Part shown: positions 11,216 to 21,400 of the stretch, piece after piece
Position numbering within the stretch: the stretch's first letter is position 1
Layout: each line of letters opens with the position of its first letter
DNA from: Achatina immaculata
Lineage: Eukaryota > Mollusca > Gastropoda > Stylommatophora > Achatinidae
DNA: 64,000 nucleotides
NCBI GenBank assembly: GCA_009760885.1
Contig: CM019699.1
Span: 42,358,268 to 42,422,267, forward strand
Reading direction: 5' to 3'
The notes under the pieces: generated by a model
Database searches by the model: none
What the model was told of the DNA's origin: nothing
What the model saw: only the letters and a program-made list of their open reading frames with translations
Position numbers and translations under genes: made by a program

Positions 11216-11335
11216 TCTAGAATTAAAGATAGACAAAATGATCACTGAAGAGACAAAACTGCTTGTTTAGAATGCCTTGATAAGAAAGCGAACAAAGTCC
11301 TCAAGCGGGTAGAGAATGATGATAATGAAAGTATA

Positions 11336-12872
11336 CTGTTCAAAAAAAAAAAACACAAAAAAACCCAACAAATACGATGCTGCGATTTAAACTGAAGTTT
11401 GCTGATCAGACAAGGGCAAATTGCCTGAAACGTTCACTTGGACACGAAATTCACATGCTGACCTAAATTGTACTCAGCAGATGATTCATGAGCACAGAAA
11501 AGCGACACTAATCAAAACAGTATTTGTGACAATAACTTTTGACAGATTCGCGAGAATCCAGTGAAAATTATTGAACACAAAACTCACTGACCATGTTATT
11601 GAATGCCTATAAAAGATTGATGCTCCTCGAATCAATTCATTTCAAAATTCAATGCGAGAGTATAGCTCATCTCACTACAAAATAACGACTCATCATCATT
11701 GGACGTTTACAGACTGGACAGTCACAAAGTGTAATGGCCAGACAATTTAATGTGGTTAGAAGCACGTAAGTCGCCTTTGGAGACGATTTCAAGAAACTGG
11801 CTCAGTTGCAGACCGGGTGCGCAGTGGAAGACCCATAGTTACAACTCCTACCGAAGACCGCTTCATACGATTGCGTCATCTCAGGAATTGATTTGCGCAT
11901 GCGTCCTCAACAGTCCAGTCAATGACAGCATCTCGTCGAATTTCAGATCAAACAGTCAGGAACCGGCGGCACGACGCTTGTCTTCAGGCTAAAAGACCCT
12001 ACAGATGTCCTGTTCTTACGGACCGGCATCGCCAGAACCGACTGCAGTGGACGAACCAACATCGTCAGTGGACCGTTGCGAATGATTGGAGAAGGGTTTG
12101 GTTTAGTGATGAATCATTCTTTCTGCTCCAGCGACATGATAGATGGAGAATAGTTTACCGCAGAGTTCACCAGCGCTACGCCCAGAACTGCGTGGATGAT
12201 GCTCCTCCACATGGTGGTGGAGGTGTACTGGTGTGTGTGTGTGGGGGGGGGGGGGGAACGACAACTTCATGGGAAAAAGTGACCTAGTACAAATTGAAGG
12301 ACTCCTGAATGCCTAACATACGTCACTGAAATTCTTCACCCTAACGTCCTTTTACTTCTGGCTGCACCAGGGTCGATTTTTCGGCAGGATAACGCTCGAC
12401 CTTATGTGGCATTACTCATTACCCAGTTCCTCGCTGACAACAACGTCCAGATCATTCCGTGGCCGTCCATGTCATCAGACATAAACCCAACAGAACACTT
12501 ATGGGATGAACTCAACAGGCAAGTCCGCCAACGAGACGTGGCGCCAACCAGTCTCCGACAATTGTCTCTTGCACTGCGGGAACAGTATGCAGCCATTCCA
12601 CATCAACAGATCCAACGGCTAATCGGATCCATGTCAATGAGATGTCGTTCTCTGGTACAGGACAGAAAAGGCCATACACCTTACCGAAACGGGCCTCAGT
12701 TGCAAAGAATAAAAGCCCAAACCACATTTAATGAACATTATTTCATTGTTAAAGTCTTAAAATTTCTTCATGCCAAGATTGAAACATTAATTCTGTAAAA
12801 TAAAATTTTGATACAAGTTTGAAATTTGGTGTCCATTATGACTACAGTAGTGCTGCGTTTCTTTTTCTGAGC
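11336..12872 (+). mobile_element. Tc1-type transposon (DD34E), inactivated
   Basis: The transposase is split by frameshifts. The N-terminal part near 11705-11900 reads IIGRLQTGQSQSVMARQFNV and RSGRPIVTTPTEDRF. The next piece (11922-12240) carries RRVWFSDESFF with the first catalytic Asp, followed by a GTGTGTGT plus 14-G run (12232-12256) that destroys the frame. The last piece has QDNARP (second Asp, about 12390) and PSMSSDINPTEHLWDELN with the catalytic Glu 34 residues later, matching the Tc1 DD34E signature. Ends are set from weakly similar termini next to TA at 11334-11335 and 12873-12874 and are approximate. Confidence 0.87.
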
Positions 12873-12879
12873 TAGAAAA

Positions 12880-13265
12880 GATAGAAAGAGTGAGGAAAGT
12901 GTGAAGAAACCAAGATGAGCACATACAAATGAAGAACATACAACAATCTGATATTTTGCAAAAACCTTTTTCAAGAGTTACATGCAAAAACAACACAAGA
13001 GAAAAAAAAACATTTAAAAATGAGGAAAAAATTGAACAGAAAAAAAGGATAGAAAGGAGCGGAAAATAAACCATCGTCCGCGGCGGGAATAAGACATTGC
13101 CAGGAAGTGAGCAGGGCTAAGACAAGAAGTCTGGGAATCAATAGCAGAAATAGAAAGAGGCAGCACCTAGGTGGAAATGTCAAGTAGGTCAAAGAAACTG
13201 AACTTGTTGTTAATTCCGGCTTGGTGGAGACAGCCAGCTTGGAAAATAAGACGCTATTTTAGTGA
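12880..13265 (-). mobile_element. Penelope-like element 3' end
   Basis: Near 13255-13200 the minus strand reads ASWLSPPSRN in one frame and LAVSTKPELT-like words in another, corresponding to the LFSRLAVSS end of the PLE protein at 56021. A T-rich 3' UTR follows, then AAATATCAGATTGTTGTATG (about 12960-12940), also present in the palindrome at 35190-35220. This links the palindrome family to PLE 3' ends. Confidence 0.6.
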
Positions 13266-13404
13266 GCTTTCCAAGACCTCCGTGATTTTTATTCATTCTG
13301 AAGGGAGTGATTATTGGAGCAACGAAATTGGGCGCAACTGCGAATGTCCACTGACCTTTGCGTTATCACGAAGTATATACTACAAAATGATAATGTTTTC
13401 AACC

Positions 13405-13482
13405 GTCTGACTAGCTCATTCGGTAGAGATTGTTTTTTTTTTTTTTAATAGGGGTTATGCGTTCGAGTCATACTATTGGCAA
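13405..13482 (+). pseudogene. tRNA-like sequence (SINE head or tRNA pseudogene)
   Basis: TAGCTCATTCGGTAGAG (13415-13431) fits a tRNA D-arm/A box and GCGTTCGAGTC (about 13458-13468) fits a B box. A run of about 15 T occupies where the anticodon arm should be, so no functional cloverleaf can form. The A box resembles tRNA-Lys. Confidence 0.6.
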
Positions 13483-13601
13483 AGTGGGGTTTTTTACGTT
13501 TTAAAGTTATACTTTAGAGTATGGCACTATTTATATGTCTTTAATAAGAACAATTATGCTTTTAACTTTTAGAAAAACTAGCAATTTCGCGTGTCCATTG
13601 A

Positions 13602-13735
13602 CCGTTTGTCCCGGACGGAGTAAACGTTACACCCCGAATTCGGTTAGGACCTTGGCTCGACTGTCTGTCCTGGAAGGAGTAAACGTTACACCCCGAAATT
13701 GGTTAGGACCCTGGCTCGACTGTCTGTCCTGACTC
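13602..13735. repeat. Tandem duplication of about 61 bp
   Basis: GGAGTAAACGTTACACCCCG...GGTTAGGACC.TGGCTCGACT occurs twice in succession with few differences. No coding meaning was seen. The adjoining 13740-14100 has no recognised feature. Confidence 0.8.
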
Positions 13736-14109
13736 GACTCGGGAGCAGGGATTAGGGGAAAGAGTTAAATAAATTAGATTGAAGTACCTTCCCCATATAG
13801 AAGTATTATTTGTTGACAATGTTAGTGGCATGGGGTCAAAGGCCACGGTCAAGGTCGTTGTCCCCATAATCGCAACCCATTCTGAAATTTCCATCATTCA
13901 CCCTTCCCCATGTTGTTTTCTTACTTTGTTATACGCGGCACCCAAGTATCTTGTGTGTACGCCACATTTATTCGATGGGAGCAAGTGGGACCGTCTGGGG
14001 CAAGTCGTTATGTTGTTATCTGGTACCGTTTGTTGTCGTCCCTTTTCATTTCTCAGCCAGTCGCCTGCTTCCAGTCTGCGTTCACTTACATCTATCTGGG
14101 CGCACCTTG

Positions 14110-14895
14110 TGCTAGTATTTCTTTCAAAGAGGATCATCATCATCATTGTCGTCGTCATCATCATCATCATTATCAGGTGCCGTGCCGACTGGCGTTGGCT
14201 ATTATGCATCTTCAGAGTACACGATCCTTCATGCAGACCATTAGCTCAGTTGGTGATCTCCTCTCACACCATATCGTCAGACTGTCCAGTATCATTTCTC
14301 TTGGTCTTCCTCTTGATCTTCTTCCCTCTGTTTTTCCTGTTCTATTTTCAGTGCCCCCTTTTCTCATTGCATGTCCTGTGAACGCGTCTCTCTCTCTCTT
14401 ATTTTTTTGACAAGATTTTTTGTATCTCTCCAGCTCTTCTCATACATTCTTCATTAGTTATTTTTGCTGTCCAGAGGATTCGCAACATTCTTCTAATAAA
14501 CCACATTTCTGCTGCTTCCAATGATTTTTGTGCAGACCTGCCTATTGTCCATGATTCACTTCCATATAACAAGATTTTAGGACTCGTTTTCTAACATTCA
14601 TTGATAAGGATATGTTGCACAATATGTTTCTCACTCTCTGAAATGCAGTCTTTGCTTGGCCTATTCTGTTCCTAATTTCCACTCTGCGTTTCCCATCTGA
14701 AGTTATTTGAATTTCTGCACCTGCTTTAATTTTATACTGCATGTTTGTGGATTCTGTTTCTTAGATATAGCCATAGTCTCTGTCTTTTTGATGTTTAAAG
14801 TAAGGCCTTTGTGTTCACTTTCTTTGGCGACTTTATCCAAGAGATTTTGCAGGTCTTGTTGGTTCTCAGCTATCAGTAATGTTTCGTCAAAGAGG
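14110..14895 (-). mobile_element. LINE-E 3' half, decayed
   Basis: Minus-strand pieces are AGAEIQITSDGKRRVEIRNR and RVRNILCNISLSMNVRKRVL (14742-14580), then ESWTIGRSAQKSLEAAEMWF-like and RILWTAKITNEEC words. The end is in the order MQTISSV/RVLWRSIIANASRHGT as read in the intact relative at 58288-58693, followed by an (ATG)n tail at 14130-14175. Stops and frame changes are present, and it is inactive. Confidence 0.82.
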
Positions 14896-14954
14896 ATACA
14901 GGAAAAAAAACAACTAAATGATTAATTTTTCATTTATTTTTCGTGGTTTAAAAA

Positions 14955-15140
14955 AATCTGTTGTAGTTTTTATGTGATCCTAGAATTATTGGATTCTTGT
15001 ATGTTATTCATTTATACGTGCTATCTTACTTTCTTTTATTCTTGTTTCTGCCCAATTTCCTCACTTATCTTTGTTTTTGAACTGAGCCATACATTTCTGT
15101 GTACTTGTTCTGGAGAGGGTATCAACCTGAAGCATTTTGA
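14955..15140 (+). repeat. PLE-type 3' terminal sequence, degenerate
   Basis: TTCTTGTATGTTATTCATTT and TGCCCAATTTCCTCACTTAT match the copy at 10989-11215. Downstream, CTGGAGAGGGTATCAACCTGAAG has the outline of a hammerhead-like core (CTGR-GA, small stem, GAA). Confidence 0.5.
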
Positions 15141-15339
15141 GTTCCACGTCAATGAATAGCATTTTTCTATGTTAGGTCCAGATTTTCAAATCCCGATGAC
15201 GTGGTCCTTACGTTGCATTCAAAAGATATTAGTCAAACATCAGGACTAACCTTTAAGAAATGGACGTGAAACACTTTAGAGCAAAGGGGAAGTAATTGGG
15301 TTAAAGTTAAAAACATTTTTGCTTCCCTTACATAATACT

Positions 15340-15451
15340 GTTAAGGCGGGAACTCTCATACGGGTCTCTTTGTTAGGTTTTTTCAGCGCTTGTTGCAAGC
15401 GAGGACGTCATTCGCGTCTGCTCTCTCAGTCTACGCGCAGTCAGTATAAAC
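15340..15451 (+). promoter_or_regulatory. Candidate HMGB promoter / 5' UTR
   Basis: This stretch directly upstream of the inferred start codon is less AT-rich than its surroundings. It has several CpG sites (GCGTCTGC, TACGCGCAG) and a CRE core GACGTCA at 15404-15410. No convincing TATA box was seen. The transcription start is unknown. Function is inferred from position. Confidence 0.4.
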
Positions 15452-15455
15452 ATGG
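15452..15455 (+). CDS. HMGB exon 1 coding part (ATGG)
   Basis: ATG plus one G is followed by the donor GTAAGT at 15456. Joined to GT at 24167 it makes Met-Gly-Arg-Pro-Lys. This start is inferred because exon 2 lacks an upstream in-frame Met, the phase fits exactly, and MGRPKG is a plausible HMGB N-terminus. An alternative upstream exon cannot be excluded. Confidence 0.65.
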
Positions 15456-18400
15456 GTAAGTTGTTTACAGTCGCATTTATTTAACAAACAGTGCAAATCG
15501 GTTTGTTCAGACCTCATTGCTATATAGGAATTTGATATTTTAACATGAGCTTAGATACGGAACTTACGTATTTGTATTTTTGTTGCGAGTACTGACCACA
15601 GAAAGCTGGACACCGGTTTCTTTCTTCTAGCCATCTTGGTTTTTGCTGTGGACGCACGCCGCGTTGATACAGATTAATGGCTTATATTTTGCATACATTT
15701 TATTCTAGTTACAACCGCCAGTATGTTATAAAGAAATAGTAGCTATTCATCATGGGGAAATTTTGCTTTGATAAAGATAATGAAATTATATATTGTGATT
15801 GGTAGAATGATACTAGAACTGTTTGTTCTTTGTTGTATGGCATCAAAGAGAGCGAAACATCCCCACTTTCTGGCGTGATAGAATGGCGTGGTGGAAGCGG
15901 TGATTTGAGTTGAACTGAAAAATAAGCTCCATGAAAGTTGGAAGCGCATGTAAAATTCATTGCTAAGTTTTATCATTTATCAGATTTTAAACTCAGTATT
16001 TGTTTGCTTGTTTTTTTTTTTTTATTTAGAGGGAAGTTTTAGGCCACACGAAAAGTCCTTTAAAATTATCTTTTCTCTGAAAGTGCATTAATAGCAGCAC
16101 AAGATTTAAACACAATAAATTATTTTGAATTAATGAGAACTAACACAAAGCAGCAGAGACTTATATCAATTTTAATTCTTTGTAGCAGGTAGATTATAAA
16201 CCCAGCATTAAAAAAAAAGAGAACTAATCTGGATTATAATCTACGTTGAAATAAATAAAATGTTAAATTGTAACTTTTTTCATGATGTAAATGTTTGTAC
16301 AAAATCTGCCAAGGAGGTATTCTAGACCCTCTGTGCCACTGTCTGGTTTTTTTTTTGCTGTGCAACAGTTTTCTTGCTTGCATAATTTCTTCTTCATATT
16401 ACTTTTATTATCCATCAACCAAATCCAGATATATTTGAAATAAATATGGCATATTGTTAACAATAAATATTGCTTGATAAATATGAATGAATAATATGAA
16501 GTTTAGAATGAATAATAGCTGTAAATAATAATTTGAGGCTAGAGTTATCTACAGATGATATTATAAAGTTAGACTTGGCTGTAAGTAATAGTATGAAGAT
16601 ATAAATAGTACTGTCAGGTTAGAATCATAAATATTATAAATTTAGAATAATATTATAAGGTCAACGCTCAAGTAGGAGAGTGCTAATCAGATACTGGTTG
16701 ATAGAGCACAAGTAGCCTGGAAGAGAAAGTTCACAAGCAAGGGCTGCCATGGTGGACAGAGGAAATTGAAAAGGCTTAGGAGAATGCACCTTAAGAAAAA
16801 AAGTAGTGGAAGAAAAATGATGACAGGATAGGAGAGAAGGAAAATATTGTAAAAGATATACAGGTTGCCACACAAATCTTTAACTCTTTCCGTGCCAGAG
16901 GTAAAAATGCAGACATTCCATTCTATGCCAGACAAAAATTGCGGATCTTGATATGTTTAGGGGATATAGTTGTAAAATGGAATGGAAAACAGTATTTCCA
17001 TGTGCTTCCTTATACTTTTTTAAAGTATAACTAAATGTATGAAAATTTCATAAATGCAGAGTTTTTTTTAGGAAAAAAGAAGTGATGCTTTTAGACAATG
17101 ATTGTGCCCAGTTCACCATCAGCTAGGTCTAGATCTACACTACTTACCATCTGAGATGTCTAGATCTACTTGTCGATCTCGTATTGGGATTCTATGTTGC
17201 ATTCTCTCTAAATTAATGTCTGAAATAACCTCCTAACAACTTCTTCAGTCGTCTAATATGTCTAGATCTACTTGGGATACATTCAAGAGCAGCGGGGTGG
17301 TCACAGGCCATGTCCATACCCCCTATCTATCTATCTATCTATGCCTCTGACCCCTCATGGAGCATAGGCCACCAACAAGAGCTCGCCAGGCAATTCGGTC
17401 CTGGGCCACTCTTTCCAACTGTCTCCATGTCTGGTTCATTATTTTGATGTCCGTGTCCAGACTTCGGCGCCAGGAGTTCCTTGGTCTCCCTCTCCTCCTT
17501 TTACCCTGTGGGTTCCATGTTAGAGCTTGCCTCGTAGTGCTGGATGTGGATTTCCGTAGAGTATGTCCGATCCATCCCCATCTTCTTCGTAGGATGTCAT
17601 CTTCCACTGGTTGCTGGCCTGTTCGCTGCTGCAGTTCTTGGTTACTTATGGTATCTGGCCATCGTATTTGTAGAATCCTTCTAAGGCATGTGTTAATAAA
17701 TGTCTGGATTCGTTTCATGATCGTAACAGTAGTTCTCCACGTTTCTGAACCATATAGCAGAATGGGCTTTATCATGGTGTTAAATACTCTGATCTTCAAT
17801 TTAATTGACAAGGCTGAAGTTCCCCATATTTTCTTCATCTGATGGAATTTTACTCTTGCCTTGCCCATTCTTGCTTTTACATCAGCTTCTGTTCCTCCCT
17901 GCTTGTCTATCACACTTCCCAGATAAGTAAACTTTTCAACCTCTTCCAGTTCCTCTCCTTCCACTAATAATAATAATAAACATAATAAAGTCATTACCTA
18001 TTCCCCCTCCCAGAATTGTGATCACTCCACTAATAATAATAATAAACATAATAAAGTCATTACCTATTCCTCCCCCCCCCCCATCCCACCAGAATTGTGA
18101 TCACTCCACTAATAATAATAATAAACATAATAATGTCATTGCCTATCCCCCCCCCCCCCCCAGAATTGTGATCACTCCACTAATAATAATAATAAACATA
18201 ATAAAGTCATTACCTATCTTCCCCCCCCCCCCCCCCCCCCCCGAATTGTTATCACTCTACTAATAATAATAATAATAAACATAATAAAGTCATTACCTAT
18301 TCCCACACCCCCCAGAGTTGTGATCACTCTACTAATAATAATAATAATAAACATAATAAAGTCATTACCTATTCCCCCCACCCCCCAGAATTGTGATCAC

Positions 18401-21400
18401 TCTACTAATAATAATAATAAACATAATAAAGTCATTACCTATTCCCACACCCCCCAGAGTTGTGATCACTCCACTAATAATGAAGGGTGGCTGATAGGAT
18501 ACATCCTAGTCTAACTCCTGCTTTCACCTCAAAGTTTATATTACTTTGACCAATACTACAAGTAAAACTGACATAGAAACTTTTGATTATTGCTACAAGT
18601 TGGCATTGGATTCCATAAGCTCTCAAAATTCTCAGCATATTTTCTATATGTCCGCTTTCAAATATAAAAATATATGTCACTCTCTGCCATTCTGAGCATT
18701 GTTCTATTGTTTCTTAGTGTGGGTATGTGGTCTGTGCATTGCCTGTTAGAAAATCCTGCTTATTCGTGTCTCAGTTTTTTAGTGTGGATATATGGTCTGT
18801 ACATTGCTTGTTAGAAAATCACGCTTATTCATGTCTCAGTTTGTGATCTACCCCCTATCTACATCATCAAAAATTGAAAATTTTAGAGGTTTCTCTTCCT
18901 TTTTCTCACTTGGCATTGCTCATAACTAAGCACTTTCACCATTTTGAAAAGTGTCACTAGAAACATGGACGAAATTTGTACAATCTAAATGTTACACCAG
19001 TTGTTTTACTAAAACCAAGATTCTCTATATCAGCACTACGAACAAATCCGGAAACCAGAAAGTTCACTACAGCGACCCAAGGCGCTGAAAGAGTTAAAGC
19101 TCTTGCAGTAGAATTTTAAAAAAGACGGTGCTAGGAGGACATTGTGCGGGAGGTAGCAAACAAAAGATAATACCGTGCAAAAGTTTTAGCAACTGTGCAG
19201 AAGGATGAACAATAAATCTGTTAACAAGGAATTCCGGCGGCATCAAGGATGAGAACAGTCAGTTGGCGAAGACCGATGCAGAGAAAGAGGCGGCATTCTT
19301 CCACAGATACATTGACCAGTGAGACCAGGACAGTATTGAAGATTGCAGATCAGCTTGGGGCATTGTGGCAGAATTGCTATGACCTTATCACAGTGCGGTC
19401 TTGGTGGTAGAAGCGAACGAAGAATACATTTATTTAACGTCACATGATGATAATGCTAGCCAATAGAACCTCTCGACCGCTCCAAAATTTAGTCGCCTCT
19501 GTCCTATTTCCATGGACTGGACTTTCAAGAAAAATGGCTGCACCCTGGTATGCACAGAATTTTCTCAACTGAGTAATCAATATTCAAGGGAATTAACAGT
19601 AATGATTTCATTTCACTCAGAAGATTTAAACAAGTCACATTTCTTTGACCATAAACCAGATTCTTGCTTCTAGAGTTTTTGCTCCAGCAGAAACCCTCAA
19701 GCTAATCATTATATCAAATCTGTGGTGTCATTTAACGTACAAAGAAAATATTTGACTATGTGTCTCAATATTGACATAACAGTCTCTTGGACATATTCTT
19801 CTTTACCAGAAGAGTGGCTGCATAGCTACCTGCTGCCATTACCTAAACTAAGCAGAGACAACCTTTAATTGGCAAGGTGCTGCGTCATCACCATGCAAAA
19901 TGTTTATAGTAAGGTGCTTGAGAAGATTGTGGCTAAGAAACTGATGTTGGAACTGGAAAATGATAGTTTCCAGACACGCTAGGTGGCTATTGACCCATCA
20001 GAGACACAAGCAATGCATTGATACTAGGTTATGATGTATATGAAAGATTTCAGAGGAAAGAAGAGATGGCAGTTGTTGCACTGGACCTGGAGGATGCCTA
20101 TAACAGAATCGACCACACAACACTCCTATGTCTTTTGATGGAAATGAGCATTGATGCCTGGATCATGCAGTTGGTAGCCTCAGTGCTTCTGAGGAGAACC
20201 TTGGCATGCAATATGAATCGTGGACCTTGGAGCCTAGGATCATTGTGCCTGGACTACCAGAAGGCTTTCTACTGTCACCAGTGCTTTTCAACATATACAC
20301 AGCCAGGATTTCACAACTACACCAGACTGGCCTTGGCTGAATACTCACACGTGCAGACAACATCCTGACATGTACTTAGAAACCCACATTCAGGAAAATA
20401 TTGACCATATCATAGGTTGGTGTAAGAGCAACAATGCAGTGATAAAGGCCAGACTCATGTGGTGTTCATTAGACAACAGATCTGTGAAGACCACCCTTCT
20501 TGCAGTGCAACAGCGAAATCACCAAGAGGGAACAATGTTTGAAATACTTTGGGATCACATTTGACAGGGTGCTGTCTTTCAACCACCATATAGACATGGT
20601 CATGCAAAAAGCAAAGTGCAGTAAAGACCATGGTAGGTGCTACTTTGCCACAATAGTCGCTCTTCCTGCTGACGTGGGCATTGGTGGTGTTGGTGGTTGA
20701 ATATGGCCTTGGCCTTCTGACTTTGTCCATGGCTCAGATAACCAGACTTGAAAGGATCCAAAATGAGGCCATGAGAGTAGTTCTGGGGTGCACCACGGCT
20801 ACTCTTGTCATACTGTATGTTACTTGTTGAATATGTCCAGCATTAAAGTAAGCACATGTATGCTCAAGTGAAGTCGTATCTTAGGATTGCTGGCGGTTCT
20901 AGGGACTGTTATTGCCGGAGGTGGGGTGGAGAATTCACTCTCTGCTTCAACAGCCTGCGTCTCAAATAGCCTCTGGCAGTCAAGTCCAGCTCCTGGCCTT
21001 CTTGTGGCAGAACTGTTTAAACTGACAGGAGAAGGGGCAAAGGCAAATATCTGGCGCCTGAAAACCAGACACTTAGGGTAGATGAGAGGCACATTTGGTA
21101 GCTCATCTACCGCTGCTGGCGAGATTCATCAGCTGATGTGCGTGGAGTGGTGCTCCTTCCAGCCAATGAAGAAAGGTGCAAATGGGGTTGCAGTGCGGCA
21201 CCACTGCGGAAACCAGTGTCATGCAATGCCGCTTCTGTGACCTACCGAGAATATAGGCCCAAGCCCCACGATGCTCTGAGCCTCCATCTTAAATGAGACT
21301 AACACGAAAACCACAAGAGTAAATTCAGTAGTATCACTGAGCGATCTTGATGGTAGAAACGAATGAAGAAAAAGCTAGAGTATACTCACTTTCACTTAAA

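Larger units (their letters stand above)
17330..18848 (-). mobile_element. RTE-like LINE, 5'-truncated, inserted in the MITE
   Basis: Flanked by the 13-bp target duplication TACCCCCTATCTA (17317-17329 and 18849-18861). On the minus strand RT remnant words are near 18680-18490 ([33 protein letters not shown]). Then comes a minisatellite where the YADD catalytic box should be, then a continuous C-terminal frame (17994-17335): [91 protein letters not shown]. It ends in an (ATAG)n tail (17330-17341). Because the RT core is lost, it is inactive. Confidence 0.88.
16880..19097 (-). mobile_element. piggyBac-like MITE, copy 1, split by a LINE
   Basis: It is bounded by TTAA at 16880-16883 and 19094-19097. 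The termini are inverted repeats: TTAACTCTTTCCGTGCC on the left against the complement of GGCGCTGAAAGAGTTAA on the right. TTAA targets and this terminal style indicate a piggyBac-type non-autonomous element. The same element lies in the opposite orientation at 36853-37500 without the inserted LINE, so the interior (17330-18848) is secondary. No transposase is present. Confidence 0.85.
16663..19385 (+). mobile_element. Possible decayed retroelement host of the MITE
   Basis: With the MITE (16880-19097) removed, the flanks join at TTAA. The plus strand then reads words such as [10 protein letters not shown] (about 16745), [34 protein letters not shown] and NKEFRRHQG (about 19225), similar to the linker before RT in LINE ORF2. 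Only this resemblance supports the call. Confidence 0.35.

Noticed and set aside
14236..14256. tRNA A-box-like TTAGCTCAGTTGGTGATCTC
   Set aside because: This is the complement of the LINE-E coding end (GAGATCACCAACTGAGCT at 58594 region). No B box or cloverleaf follows.
13779..14410. Overlapping 166- and 200-codon frames on the plus strand
   Set aside because: From 14110 they are antisense to LINE-E. The 5' portion has no domain, and His runs come from the (CAT)n tail.
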